Shown one piece after another: positions 26,216-35,070 of a stretch of DNA of 64,000 nucleotides. The stretch is from positions 620,001-684,000 of the forward strand of contig CANLQO010000002.1 in the NCBI GenBank assembly GCA_947493335.1, read 5' to 3'. The DNA is from an uncultured Paracoccaceae bacterium. GTDB taxonomy: Bacteria > Pseudomonadota > Alphaproteobacteria > Rhodobacterales > Rhodobacteraceae. The notes under the pieces are model-generated. The model ran no database searches. It was not told the DNA's origin and worked only from the letters and a program-made list of their open reading frames with translations. The position numbers were made by a program, and so were the translations under genes. Each line of letters starts with the position of its first letter. Positions within the stretch are counted from its first letter, which is position 1.

Positions 26216-26954
26216 AGGTCGACCCCTCTTCGTCCAGAATCGCCCTGAGTTCTGCCAGATGGCGGGTATCCTGATCTGGATATTCCTCAAGCTCGCGGGC
26301 GGTTTTTTCAGCGATGTCGTCGGGGATGACGCGCAAGGGCTGGCCGGTTTGCAGGGCGCGTACATAAGTCTCTGCCGCGCGTTCGAAATAATAGAGCCGG
26401 TTGAAAGTTTCTGCGACAGTTGCTCCGATGATCAGGATGCCGTGGTTGCCCATGACCATGACCTTTTTCTTGGGATCGGTGAACAGTGCCGCGCAGCGCG
26501 CGCCTTCGTCTTCAAACGCCAACCCGCCGTAGTCGCCGTCCACAACCACGCGATTGAAGAACGTGCAGCAGTTCTGATCAATCGGCGGCAGCGTGCTGTC
26601 GGCAAGGCTGGCCAGAACCGTCGCGTGGATCGAATGCACATGCATCGCGCAGCGGGCATGCGGCACCAGCCGGTGGATGCCGCCGTGCAATCCCCAGGCC
26701 GTAGGGTCCGGGGCATCGGGTCCAGAAAGTGTGTCGGGATCGTTGGCATCGACCTCGATCATGTCGCTTGCCTTGATCCGGGCAAAGTGCATCTGGTTGG
26801 GGTTCATCAGAAACCGGGTACCGTCATCGTTGATCGCAAGCGAGAAGTGGTTGGCGACCCCTTCGTGCATATTCAGCCGGGCGGTCCACCGAAAGGCGGC
26901 GGCCAGATCCACCCGTTCCGCCCAGTGTGTCATGTTGTGCTGCGGTGCGTTCAT
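26205..26954 (-). CDS. Class II aldolase/adducin family protein
   Basis: A 249-aa protein with the metal-binding pattern of the class II aldolase/adducin fold: VANHFSLAIND (substrate loop), CAMHVHSIHATVLAS (HxH zinc ligands) and MGNHGILIIGATVAE with a third His. Members cleave phosphorylated sugars or act as decarboxylases or epimerases; here the substrate is unknown. It is the first gene of the minus-strand run that continues with the hydroxylase, acyl-CoA dehydrogenase, synthetase and CaiD-like hydratase, so it may act on an intermediate of that pathway. Confidence 0.88.
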   Translation of the reverse strand: MNAPQHNMTHWAERVDLAAAFRWTARLNMHEGVANHFSLAINDDGTRFLMNPNQMHFARIKASDMIEVDANDPDTLSGPDAPDPTAWGLHGGIHRLVPHARCAMHVHSIHATVLASLADSTLPPIDQNCCTFFNRVVVDGDYGGLAFEDEGARCAALFTDPKKKVMVMGNHGILIIGATVAETFNRLYYFERAAETYVRALQTGQPLRVIPDDIAEKTARELEEYPDQDTRHLAELRAILDEEGSTYAH

Positions 26955-27165
26955 CTCATTCTCCCTGATGCAATCAGAGCCGAAACGCAGTGATCTTGCC
27001 AGTCTAAAAGCGGCGTTTTGGTGCGGGTGGATCGTCTGAATGCGGCATCGTGGAGCCCCGGATAGGGTCTTAACTGCTTGCGATGGTCGGGTTAGGATCG
27101 TAGTGCCTTACGCGACCCTCTGCGCCGACGTGCAGGGATGAAACGACCAAACCAAGGATTTGCAA

Positions 27166-28920
27166 ATGACCTTCAAGCCCGCCAAATGGCCCCGCAAATT
27201 GCGTTCGCAAGAGTGGTTCGGGGGCACGTCGAAGGACGCGATTTATCACCGGTCCTGGATGAAAAATCAGGGTTTGCCTGCCGATTTGCTGGATGGCCGG
27301 CCCGTAATTGGTATCTGTAATACCTGGTCTGAACTGACGCCGTGCAATGCGCATCTGCGCGATCTGGCAGAGCGGGTGAAATTCGGGGTTTACGAGGCTG
27401 GCGGCTTCCCGGTGGAATTCCCGGTGTTCAGCCCCGCCGAATCTTCATTGCGGCCCACGGCGATGATGTACCGCAACCTGTGTGCGATGGACGTAGAAGA
27501 GGCGATCCGCGGCAAATCGATGGACGGCGTTGTGCTGCTTGCGGGCTGTGACAAGACGACACCGGCGCTTTTGATGGGGGCGGCATCTGTTGACCTTCCT
27601 GCGATCGTGGTCAGCGGCGGGCCGATGCTGAACGGGCATTTCCGCGGGGAGCGGGTCGGGTCCGGCACGCATCTGTGGAAATTCAGCGAGGCCGTTCGCG
27701 CAGGAGAGATGACGGCGGAAGAATTTGTAGAGGCCGAGGCGTCAATGTCGCGCAGCCCCGGGTCGTGCAACACCATGGGCACCGCCAGCACGATGGCGAG
27801 TATGGCAGAGGCGCTGGGCATGGCCTTGTCGGGCAATGCCGCGATCCCGGCGGTGGACAGCCGCCGCCGCGTTGCGGCCCATATGACCGGTCGGCGGATC
27901 GTGCAGATGGTGAAAGATGACCTCAAGCCATCTGACATCATGACCAAAGACGCGTTCGAGAACGCGATCCGCACCAATGGCGCGATTGGCGGGTCCACCA
28001 ATGCAGTGGTGCATTTGCTGGCAGTCGCGGGCCGGGTTGGCGTCGACCTGACGCTGGACGACTGGGATCGTTGCGGCCGCGATGTGCCGACGATTTTGAA
28101 CCTGATGCCCTCTGGCAAGTACCTGATGGAAGAGTTCTTTTATGCCGGTGGACTGCCGGTTGTGATCAAGCATCTGGGTGACAGCGGATTGCTGCACAAG
28201 GACGCGCTGACCGTGTCTGGCGGGTCAATTTGGGATGAAGTGAAGGGCGTCAAGAACTGGAATGAGGATGTGATCCTTCCGGTCGAAAAGGCGCTTGCGG
28301 CCTCTGGCGGGATTGCGGTGCTGCGTGGGAACCTTGCGCCCAAAGGCGCGGTCCTCAAACCCTCTGCCGCGACCGAAAGCCTGATGGTGCACAAGGGCCG
28401 CGCCGTCGTTTTCGAGGATATCGACGACTACAAGGCGCGGATTGATGATGAAGATCTGGACATTGATGAGACCTGTGTCATGGTCCTGAAAAACTGCGGG
28501 CCGCGCGGCTACCCGGGCATGGCCGAGGTTGGCAATATGGGTCTGCCGCCCAAGATCCTGCGCAAGGGCATCACCGATATGGTGCGGATTTCGGATGCGC
28601 GGATGTCGGGCACTGCCTTTGGGACGGTGGTGCTGCACACCTCGCCCGAGGCTGCGGTGGGCGGACCACTTGCCGTCGTGCAATCCGGTGACATGATCGA
28701 GCTGGATGTGCCAAACCGCAAGCTGCATCTGGACATTTCTGACGCCGAACTGGCCAAGCGGTTGGACGCCTGGAAGGTCGAAAACTCTGGGGCAAACCCA
28801 AGGCCTGACGGTGGCTACGCGCAGCTTTATCATGATCGCGTATTGGGGGCGGACACCGGGGCCGATTTCGACTTCCTTGTCGGGTGTCGCGGCAATGCTG
28901 TTGGCAAAGAGGCACACTGA
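27166..28920 (+). CDS. IlvD/Edd family sugar-acid dehydratase (L-arabonate dehydratase-like)
   Basis: A 584-aa dehydratase with an iron-sulfur cluster. The N-terminal FGGTSKDAIYHRSWMKNQG and the cluster ligands in LLAGCDKTTPA and SPGSCNTMGTAS are plain; the C-terminal domain ends with VLHTSPEAAVGGPLAVV. It is longer at the ends and differs from true dihydroxy-acid dehydratase in the WFGG opening, as pentonate/galactonate dehydratases do. It is followed with 1-nt overlap by an aldose 1-dehydrogenase, so a function in oxidative L-arabinose or D-galactose breakdown is likely. The interval 26955-27165 before it holds the divergent promoters; I see no clear operator. Confidence 0.87.
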   Translation: MTFKPAKWPRKLRSQEWFGGTSKDAIYHRSWMKNQGLPADLLDGRPVIGICNTWSELTPCNAHLRDLAERVKFGVYEAGGFPVEFPVFSPAESSLRPTAMMYRNLCAMDVEEAIRGKSMDGVVLLAGCDKTTPALLMGAASVDLPAIVVSGGPMLNGHFRGERVGSGTHLWKFSEAVRAGEMTAEEFVEAEASMSRSPGSCNTMGTASTMASMAEALGMALSGNAAIPAVDSRRRVAAHMTGRRIVQMVKDDLKPSDIMTKDAFENAIRTNGAIGGSTNAVVHLLAVAGRVGVDLTLDDWDRCGRDVPTILNLMPSGKYLMEEFFYAGGLPVVIKHLGDSGLLHKDALTVSGGSIWDEVKGVKNWNEDVILPVEKALAASGGIAVLRGNLAPKGAVLKPSAATESLMVHKGRAVVFEDIDDYKARIDDEDLDIDETCVMVLKNCGPRGYPGMAEVGNMGLPPKILRKGITDMVRISDARMSGTAFGTVVLHTSPEAAVGGPLAVVQSGDMIELDVPNRKLHLDISDAELAKRLDAWKVENSGANPRPDGGYAQLYHDRVLGADTGADFDFLVGCRGNAVGKEAH

Positions 28921-29843
28921 TGACCCGGCCCATTGCCCTTGTCGGGATCGGCGATATTGCCCGCGCACAGCATATTCCGACCTTGAATGCCTCAGCCGAC
29001 TGGCACTTGGCGGCGGCGGCGAACCGGTCTGACAAGCAGGTCGATGTACCGTTCTACAACGATCTGGGTGCATTGCTGGCCGCGCATCCCGAGGTGGAAA
29101 GCGTGTCACTTGCGCTTCCTCCGGTGCCGCGGTTTGCAGCCGCGATGCAGGCGATTGCGGCGGGCCGTCATGTGATGCTGGAAAAGCCGCCCGGGGCGAC
29201 CTTGTCCGAGATCAGGATCATGCAGACGGCTGCAGAAGAGGCAGGTGTTGTGTTGTATGCCTCCTGGCACAGCCGGTCGGCGGCAGGGGTTGCGCAGGCC
29301 AAGGCCTGGTTGGCGGACAAATTGATCAAGCGCTGTCACATCCAGTGGCACGAACAGGTTTTTGAGTATCACAAATCGCTCAGCTGGGAATCCAAGGCAG
29401 GCGGCATGGGGGTCTTTGATCCGGGCATCAATGCGCTGTCGATCATGACAGAGATACTGCCCATGGCGGTGTCGTTGACATCTTCCGATCTGTTCTTTCC
29501 CGAAAACTGGGAGACGCCGATTGCGGCCAAACTGGCCTTCACCGGCGGCGTGACGGCCGATTTTGATTGGCGGCACCCGGGCCCCGGCGACATTTGGCGG
29601 ATCACGGTGGAGACCGATCAGGGCCCACTGGTGCTGGATCGCGGTGGGCAGGACCTGCTGATCGGCGGAGAGCCCGTCGCGGTCGGCCCGCACGATGAAT
29701 ATGGCGGGTTATATGCGCATTTTGCCGAGCTTGTGGCAGACGGGCGGTCGGATGTGGATGTATCGCCGATGCTGCATGTGGCTGATGCCCTGACCCTTGG
29801 GCGCCGCACCACGGTCGCGCCCTTCCCGCTTCAAATGGATTGA
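28920..29843 (+). CDS. Gfo/Idh/MocA family aldose 1-dehydrogenase (L-arabinose/D-galactose type)
   Basis: A 307-aa NAD(P)-dependent oxidoreductase. The Rossmann nucleotide site is IALVGIGDIARAQHIP; the family signature HVMLEKPPGAT carries the EKP motif. It closely follows the pattern of Azospirillum-type L-arabinose/galactose 1-dehydrogenases (VSLALPPVPRFAAAMQAI). Its start ATG overlaps the dehydratase stop (TGATG), so the pair is one transcription unit: sugar to lactone, then acid dehydration. The lactonase and later enzymes are not nearby. Confidence 0.85.
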   Translation: MTRPIALVGIGDIARAQHIPTLNASADWHLAAAANRSDKQVDVPFYNDLGALLAAHPEVESVSLALPPVPRFAAAMQAIAAGRHVMLEKPPGATLSEIRIMQTAAEEAGVVLYASWHSRSAAGVAQAKAWLADKLIKRCHIQWHEQVFEYHKSLSWESKAGGMGVFDPGINALSIMTEILPMAVSLTSSDLFFPENWETPIAAKLAFTGGVTADFDWRHPGPGDIWRITVETDQGPLVLDRGGQDLLIGGEPVAVGPHDEYGGLYAHFAELVADGRSDVDVSPMLHVADALTLGRRTTVAPFPLQMD

Positions 29844-29888
29844 GCGCGCAAGCGCGCACATGATGTTTTGTGTCGCCATTCGGCGCCA

Positions 29889-29950
29889 CGGTCTGAGGGG
29901 GCCAGCCCCCTCAGGCACCCCCGGCATATTTTCATTCAAAAGAAAGAAGG
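29889..29950 (+). repeat. Type B intergenic element, copy 1
   Basis: A hairpin, CTGAGGGGGCCAGCCCCCTCAG, is followed by GGCATATTTTCATTCAAAAG and AAAGAAGG. It shares the last part with the copy at 42308-42352 and has the same design as the type A elements: strong GC hairpin, AT-rich core, purine-rich tail. It may end transcription of the preceding sugar-dehydrogenase gene. Confidence 0.6.
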
Positions 29951-29979
29951 GGTTGGGGGCTTTCGCCTTTCGCCTAAAA

Positions 29980-29995
29980 TTTACCATTTGATAAA
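29980..29995 (+). promoter_or_regulatory. Degenerate RutR-type operator upstream of preT
   Basis: TTTACCATTTGATAAA matches 11 of the 14 defined bases of the RutR consensus TTGACCAnnTGGTCAA and is itself nearly palindromic. It lies 51 bp before the preT start, in an AT-rich stretch that looks like the promoter. The perfect operator is at 35071-35086. Moderate support; binding is not shown. Confidence 0.5.
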
Positions 29996-30046
29996 AAATG
30001 AAGTTGTGGCAGGCTGGAGGGGTGATTTGACCTGACGGAGTGCGCG

Positions 30047-31378
30047 ATGGCAGATGTGATGACCCCCGGGCTGGCAGTTGGCCGGTTGGCGGCAGAGGAG
30101 CTTGCGGCGAATTTTGAGGATTTGCACCCCGCATTGACCCCGCATGAGGCGGTGGTCGCGGCGGATCGCTGCTATTTTTGCCACGATGCGCCCTGTGTGA
30201 CCGTCTGTCCGACGGACATCGACATCCCGCTTTTCATTCGACAGATCAGCACCGGCACGCCTGAGGCGGCTGCGCGGACGATCTTTGAGCAAAACATATT
30301 GGGCGGGATGTGCGCGCGGGTCTGCCCAACGGAAGACTTGTGCGAAGGTGCCTGCGTGCGGGAGTTGGCCGAGGGCAAACCGGTTGAGATCGGGCGGTTG
30401 CAACGCCATGCCACCGATACGCTGATGGCGCGGCAAGGGCATCCGTTTGCGCGGGCCGAGAGCACCGGCAAGCGTGTTGCAGTGATCGGGGCGGGGCCTG
30501 CCGGGCTTGCCTGTGCGCACCGGCTGGGTGTGTTGGGTCATGACGTTGTGCTGCTGGAGGCCAAGGGCAAGGCGGGCGGGCTGAACGAGTTTGGTATCGC
30601 CGCCTATAAGGCCACTGACGACATTGCCGCACGCGAGGTTGAATGGCTGATGGGTGTCGGCGGCATCGAGCTGCACACCGGGCAGATTTTGGGCGAAAGC
30701 TTTCAGTTGGAAGAAGTGGCGGGGTCGTTTGATGCCGTGTTTCTGGGTGTCGGCCTTGGCGGGGTGAACGCGCTAGGCGTGACCGGGGAGGATCTGGACG
30801 ACGTAGTAGATGCGGTGCGGTTCATTGCGCATCTGCGGCAGTCCAAGGACATGAGTGAACTGCCAATTGGCCGCAATGTGGTGGTCATCGGCGGCGGAAT
30901 GACGGCGATTGATGCCGCGGTGCAGTCAAAACTGCTGGGCGCGCAGTCTGTGACCGTCGCCTATCGTCGCGGACGGGACCAGATGGGTGCAAGCCGGTAT
31001 GAGCAGGACCTTGCGGCCTCCAGGGGTGTGAACCTGATGTTCAACGTGCAGCCGAAAGAAGCGCACGCGGATGAAGACGAATACCTTGCCGAAATTGAGC
31101 TGGAGTATACTGCCGACGATGGGACTGGCCTGAAAGGCACGGGCGAGACGGTGCGCCTGCCCGCCGATCAGCTGTTCAGCGCCATCGGGCAGACACTGAC
31201 GCTGGATGCGGGACTGGAACTGGATGGGCGCAAGATCGCCGTTGGGCCAACGGGGCGCACCAGCCGGGAAGGTGTCTGGGCCGGAGGCGACTGCACGCCG
31301 GGTGATGACTTGACCGTTGTGGCCGTGGCCGAAGGGCGCGACGCTGCGATGGATATTCACCGGGCCCTGATGGCATGA
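30047..31378 (+). CDS. preT: NAD-dependent dihydropyrimidine dehydrogenase, PreT subunit
   Basis: A 443-aa flavin/iron-sulfur subunit that reduces uracil and thymine with NAD(P)H together with PreA. The N-terminal domain has two cysteine sets for 4Fe-4S clusters, CYFCHDAPCVTVC (from Cys42) and CARVCPTEDLCEGAC (from Cys89). An FAD site (VAVIGAGPAGLACAHRLG) and an NAD site (VVVIGGGMTAIDAA) follow, as in GltD-like proteins. The start has GGAG at 30037-30040. The gene overlaps the next (VOC) gene by 4 nt. A degenerate RutR site lies upstream. Confidence 0.93.
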   Translation: MADVMTPGLAVGRLAAEELAANFEDLHPALTPHEAVVAADRCYFCHDAPCVTVCPTDIDIPLFIRQISTGTPEAAARTIFEQNILGGMCARVCPTEDLCEGACVRELAEGKPVEIGRLQRHATDTLMARQGHPFARAESTGKRVAVIGAGPAGLACAHRLGVLGHDVVLLEAKGKAGGLNEFGIAAYKATDDIAAREVEWLMGVGGIELHTGQILGESFQLEEVAGSFDAVFLGVGLGGVNALGVTGEDLDDVVDAVRFIAHLRQSKDMSELPIGRNVVVIGGGMTAIDAAVQSKLLGAQSVTVAYRRGRDQMGASRYEQDLAASRGVNLMFNVQPKEAHADEDEYLAEIELEYTADDGTGLKGTGETVRLPADQLFSAIGQTLTLDAGLELDGRKIAVGPTGRTSREGVWAGGDCTPGDDLTVVAVAEGRDAAMDIHRALMA

Positions 31379-31737
31379 GCACCTTTACCGCAGGCCGGAA
31401 CATCGCGATGAAAATCCCGCAGCGGGACTACGACGCGGTCGTGCGGTTCTACACCGGCACGCTTGGTTTTCCGGTGATTGATGCCGATGAGACCGGCACG
31501 GTGGTCGCTTTTGGTGACGTGAGGCTCAACCTCGACAAGGTGCCGCACCAAAGCCAGACAGACGTCTGGTTTCAGGTGCAGACCCGCGACACGACGGTCG
31601 CAAAACGTGAGCTGGCGGGCCAGGGGGTCACAATCTGTGACGAAGTTGAACCGTTGCCAGATGGATTTGATGGCTTTTGGGTCGCAGCACCCAATGGGGT
31701 CATTCACTTGATTGATGCAGTACAGGAAGGGACCTGA
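31375..31737 (+). CDS. VOC (glyoxalase/bleomycin resistance) family protein
   Basis: A 120-aa single-domain protein of the vicinal oxygen chelate fold (VVRFYTGTLGFPVIDAD, DVWFQVQTRDTTVAKREL). It sits between preT and preA with overlaps or only 1 bp on either side, so it is translated with them. Its role in pyrimidine breakdown is not described to my knowledge; it may handle a side product or act on an imide. Start MSTFTAGRN at the ATGA overlap. Confidence 0.8.
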   Translation: MSTFTAGRNIAMKIPQRDYDAVVRFYTGTLGFPVIDADETGTVVAFGDVRLNLDKVPHQSQTDVWFQVQTRDTTVAKRELAGQGVTICDEVEPLPDGFDGFWVAAPNGVIHLIDAVQEGT

Positions 31738-31738
31738 C

Positions 31739-33043
31739 ATGGCAGACCTGACGACAGATTTTCTGGGCATCACGAGCCCGAACCCGTTCTGGCTGGCCAG
31801 CGCGCCGCCGACGGATAAGGAATATAACGTCCGCCGGGCCTTTGAAGCGGGCTGGGGCGGCGTGGTGTGGAAGACGCTGGGGGCCGAAGGGCCGCCTGTC
31901 GTCAACGTCAACGGGCCGCGTTATGGCGCGATCTACGGCGCGGACCGCAGGCTATTGGGGTTGAACAACATCGAGTTGATCACCGACCGGCCGTTAGAGA
32001 CCAATCTGGAGGAAATGGCACGGGTCAAGGCGGATTACCCCGACCGCGCGCTGATCGCATCCATCATGGTGCCCTGTGAAGAGCAGGCCTGGAAAGATAT
32101 CCTCCCGCGGGTGGCTGAAACGAATGCCGATGGAATCGAGCTGAATTTCGGCTGCCCGCACGGGATGTCAGAGCGCGGCATGGGTGCGGCCGTGGGGCAG
32201 GTGCCTGAATATATCGAAATGGTGACGCGCTGGTGCAAGCAGTATTACGACAAACCGGTGATTGTGAAACTGACGCCCAACATCACGGATGTGCGCAAGC
32301 CTGCGCTGGCGGCCAAGAATGGTGGCGCAGATGCGGTGAGCCTGATCAATACGATCAATTCGATCACCTCTGTGAACCTTGACACCATGAGCCCGGAACC
32401 CTCAATCGACGGCAAAGGCAGCCATGGCGGCTATTGCGGTCCGGCGGTCAAGCCGATTGCCATGTCGATGGTGTCAGAAATCGCCCGGCATGAGCCGACG
32501 CGCGGCCTGCCGATCTCTGGCATTGGCGGGATCACTACGTGGCGCGACGCGGCAGAATTCATGGCGCTGGGCGCGGGCAACGTGCAGGTTTGTACCGCCG
32601 TGATGACCTATGGCTTCAAGATCGTGCAGGAAATGATCAGCGGTCTCAGCCAGTGGATGGACGAAAAGGGCCATCGCAACACCGCAGATTTCATCGGCAT
32701 GGCTGTGCCCAATGTCACGGATTGGCAGTACCTGAACCTCAACTATGTCGCCAAGGCGAAGATCAATCAGGACGCCTGCATCTCTTGCGGACGTTGCTAT
32801 GCGGCCTGCGAGGACACCAGCCATCAGGCGATTGCGATGTCCGAGGATCGGACATTTACCGTGATCGACGAGGAGTGCGTGGCCTGCAACCTGTGTGTGG
32901 ATGTCTGCCCGGTGCAGGGCTGCATCACGATGGAGGCGATGGAGCCGGGGACCATCGATCCACGTACCGGTAAGGTGGTCGAAAAGGAATATGCCAACTG
33001 GACGACGCATCCCAACAATCCGGGGGCAGTCGCGGCAGAGTAA
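31739..33043 (+). CDS. preA: NAD-dependent dihydropyrimidine dehydrogenase, PreA subunit
   Basis: A 434-aa catalytic subunit. The FMN-binding barrel resembles dihydroorotate dehydrogenase (GITSPNPFWLASAPPT, VKLTPNITDV, ISGIGGITTWRDAAE). The C-terminal ferredoxin domain carries two clusters, ACISCGRCYAACEDTS and ECVACNLCVDVCPVQGC. It makes dihydrouracil or dihydrothymine. ATG 31739 follows the VOC stop by 1 bp (TGACATGG). It forms the enzyme with PreT and feeds HydA and the amidohydrolase. Confidence 0.95.
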   Translation: MADLTTDFLGITSPNPFWLASAPPTDKEYNVRRAFEAGWGGVVWKTLGAEGPPVVNVNGPRYGAIYGADRRLLGLNNIELITDRPLETNLEEMARVKADYPDRALIASIMVPCEEQAWKDILPRVAETNADGIELNFGCPHGMSERGMGAAVGQVPEYIEMVTRWCKQYYDKPVIVKLTPNITDVRKPALAAKNGGADAVSLINTINSITSVNLDTMSPEPSIDGKGSHGGYCGPAVKPIAMSMVSEIARHEPTRGLPISGIGGITTWRDAAEFMALGAGNVQVCTAVMTYGFKIVQEMISGLSQWMDEKGHRNTADFIGMAVPNVTDWQYLNLNYVAKAKINQDACISCGRCYAACEDTSHQAIAMSEDRTFTVIDEECVACNLCVDVCPVQGCITMEAMEPGTIDPRTGKVVEKEYANWTTHPNNPGAVAAE

Positions 33044-33080
33044 GGAATCCCTTACTTTCCTGACCCAAGGGAAATTTGCA

Positions 33081-33110
33081 CAATATCGTCATACGAAGGG
33101 TGACGTATTG
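33081..33110. repeat. Imperfect inverted repeat in the preA-desaturase interval
   Basis: CAATATCGTCA (33081-33091) and TGACGTATTG (33101-33110) are complementary except for one extra T, separated by 9 nt. It could be a terminator without a T-run, or an operator for the next gene. The 182-bp interval also has a half RutR-like TTGGTC at 33202. Function uncertain. Confidence 0.35.
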
Positions 33111-33225
33111 TGAGTGATCTGGGCGGTTGACTGTGTGGAGCAGTCGCCGCTCAATTCGTTTTGGGGGTGCGGCACGCGCCCCTCGTCATGTTGACAGACA
33201 ATTGGTCCCTCACTACCAAATTTCC

Positions 33226-34296
33226 ATGAGCGGAGCTTACGACCTTACGAGCGATGCGGGACGTATTGCCGTTGAAGACGGAACCGCCAACCCCAATTGG
33301 TTCCGACCCAAGGTCGACCCGCAAGACATTCGCGCTTTGATGCAAAAGTCCGACACGCGTGCGATCCGGGACACGTTGCTGTGGCTTGGGCTGATGCTTG
33401 TCACGGCAACAGGAGCGGTCGCCCTTTGGCCGTCGTGGTGGTCGTTGCCATTCTGGCTTATCTACGGTGTCCTTTATGGGTCTGGCGGAGATTCCCGTTG
33501 GCACGAATGTGGGCATCAGACGGCATTCAAGACTGCTTGGATGAACACTGTGGTCTATCACATCGCCAGCTTCATGATGATGCGCAATCCCGCGGTTTGG
33601 CGGGCCAGCCATGTCAGGCATCACACGGATACGATTGTTGTCGGGCGCGATCCTGAAATTGTTGCGATGCGCCCGCCGGATTTGGCCCGCGTCGCATTGA
33701 TGTTTGTCGGGTTGATTGATGTCTACACCGCCTTCAAACGGATGTTTGCGCACGCGTTCGACCATCTTGACCCGCAAGAAGCGACCTATGTTGCGCCCAA
33801 AGACCGCTGGAGAGTCTATTTGGTGGCACGCATATGGCTGGGGATTTATGCGGCGGTGATCGCCGTGGCGATCATTGCAGGGTCGGTCTTGCCGGTGTTG
33901 CTGGTGGGCGGGCCACGTCTTTACGGGGCTTGGCATCACGTGATGACGGGTCTATTGCAGCACCTCGGGCTCGCCGAAAACGTCTCGGACCATCGGCTGA
34001 ACACCCGTACCGTCCTGATGAACCCGATCAGCCGGTTCATTTATCTCAACATGAATTATCATTTGGAGCACCACATGTTCACGATGGTGCCCTACTATAA
34101 TCTTCCAAAGCTGCATGAGCTGATCAAACACGAGCTTCCGACGCCGGACACGTCCATACTTGCGGCATTTAGACGACTGTTCCCTGTGCTGCTGAAGCAA
34201 TTGCACTACAAGGACGCGGTGATCGTCCGGGAACTGCCTGCTGGGGCCACGCCCTATCGGCAAGAGGTTGAAAAGCTACGGCCCCACGCCACCTGA
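33226..34296 (+). CDS. Fatty acid desaturase-family membrane protein
   Basis: A 356-aa integral membrane di-iron enzyme. The three histidine boxes are HECGHQT (about residue 90), HVRHHTDT and HLEHHMF near the C-terminus; at least four transmembrane segments are visible. ATG 33226 is chosen because it gives a sensible N-terminus (MSGAYDLTSDAGR); a longer upstream frame is not supported. Members act on acyl chains or hydroxylate small compounds. It lies inside the pyrimidine locus between preA and rutR, an unusual partner; its substrate is unknown. Confidence 0.88.
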   Translation: MSGAYDLTSDAGRIAVEDGTANPNWFRPKVDPQDIRALMQKSDTRAIRDTLLWLGLMLVTATGAVALWPSWWSLPFWLIYGVLYGSGGDSRWHECGHQTAFKTAWMNTVVYHIASFMMMRNPAVWRASHVRHHTDTIVVGRDPEIVAMRPPDLARVALMFVGLIDVYTAFKRMFAHAFDHLDPQEATYVAPKDRWRVYLVARIWLGIYAAVIAVAIIAGSVLPVLLVGGPRLYGAWHHVMTGLLQHLGLAENVSDHRLNTRTVLMNPISRFIYLNMNYHLEHHMFTMVPYYNLPKLHELIKHELPTPDTSILAAFRRLFPVLLKQLHYKDAVIVRELPAGATPYRQEVEKLRPHAT

Positions 34297-34329
34297 CGCC
34301 GATCTGCGCATGGAGCGCTACTACGCAGG

Positions 34330-34947
34330 CTAGCCTGGAACCCTGGCTTGCAACCGCGCGCGCAACAGGGCGTCTAGATGCGCGCCTGCATCGTCGTACC
34401 AATCTTCGCGGCCCAGAACCGCATTCACCTGCACTTCGAAATCTGCGTAGTGCTGGGTCAAGGACCAGATGGAAAAGATCAGGTGATGCGGATCGACAGG
34501 CGCGATTTTGCCCGCTGCCGCCCAACCGTTGATCACGACCGCCTTTTCATCAACCAAAGCGCGCAGGTCACCGGACAAATGCCCCGCGATATGCGGCGCG
34601 CCTTGCAGGATTTCATTCGCAAACAAACGGCTTTCGCGGGGGTAGTCACGGCTCATCTCAAGTTTGCGCATGGCATAGGCCAGGATTTCTTCGACCGGGT
34701 CGCCATCCGCCTTCATCGCGATCAGCGGGTCAAGCCAGGTGTCCAGCAACCGTTCCAGCAGCGCGGTGTAAATCGCATCCTTGGAAGGAAAGTAGTAAAG
34801 CAGATTGGGCTTGGACAGGCCCGCGGCCTCGGCGATCTGATCCAGCGTGGTGCCGCGAAATCCATATTTGGAAAAGGCATCCAGACCGGCGGCCAGAATG
34901 GCGGCGCGGTTCTTGGCCTGGATGCGGGTTTGCGGTTTGTCGCTCAA
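34330..34947 (-). CDS. rutR: TetR-family regulator of pyrimidine catabolism
   Basis: A 205-aa repressor. The N-terminal helix-turn-helix (TTLDQIAEAAGLSKPNLLYY followed by FPSKDAIY) and the RutR-type C-domain (SRDYPRESRLFANEILQGAP, HLIFSIWSLTQHYADFEVQV) match E. coli RutR closely by eye. In E. coli it senses uracil (and thymine) and represses pyrimidine genes. It is divergent from the amidohydrolase gene; the perfect operator TTGACCAATTGGTCAA lies between them, 124 bp from its start. Confidence 0.93.
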   Translation of the reverse strand: MSDKPQTRIQAKNRAAILAAGLDAFSKYGFRGTTLDQIAEAAGLSKPNLLYYFPSKDAIYTALLERLLDTWLDPLIAMKADGDPVEEILAYAMRKLEMSRDYPRESRLFANEILQGAPHIAGHLSGDLRALVDEKAVVINGWAAAGKIAPVDPHHLIFSIWSLTQHYADFEVQVNAVLGREDWYDDAGAHLDALLRARLQARVPG

Positions 34948-35070
34948 AGCATTGTCGCCCGAAAATTGTGCGCGTCTGCGCGGTCACTGATAAGATCGCT
35001 GGAAAAGACAGCAAATGCTACTTCTCTGCGCGAGAAACTTGACTGGTCGTTCCCCTCTGTTAGCGTTGGT

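Noticed and set aside
33191-33210. RutR-like half-site (ACAATTGGTC) before the desaturase
   Set aside because: Only the right half matches (TTGGTC); the left half does not, so I do not call an operator.
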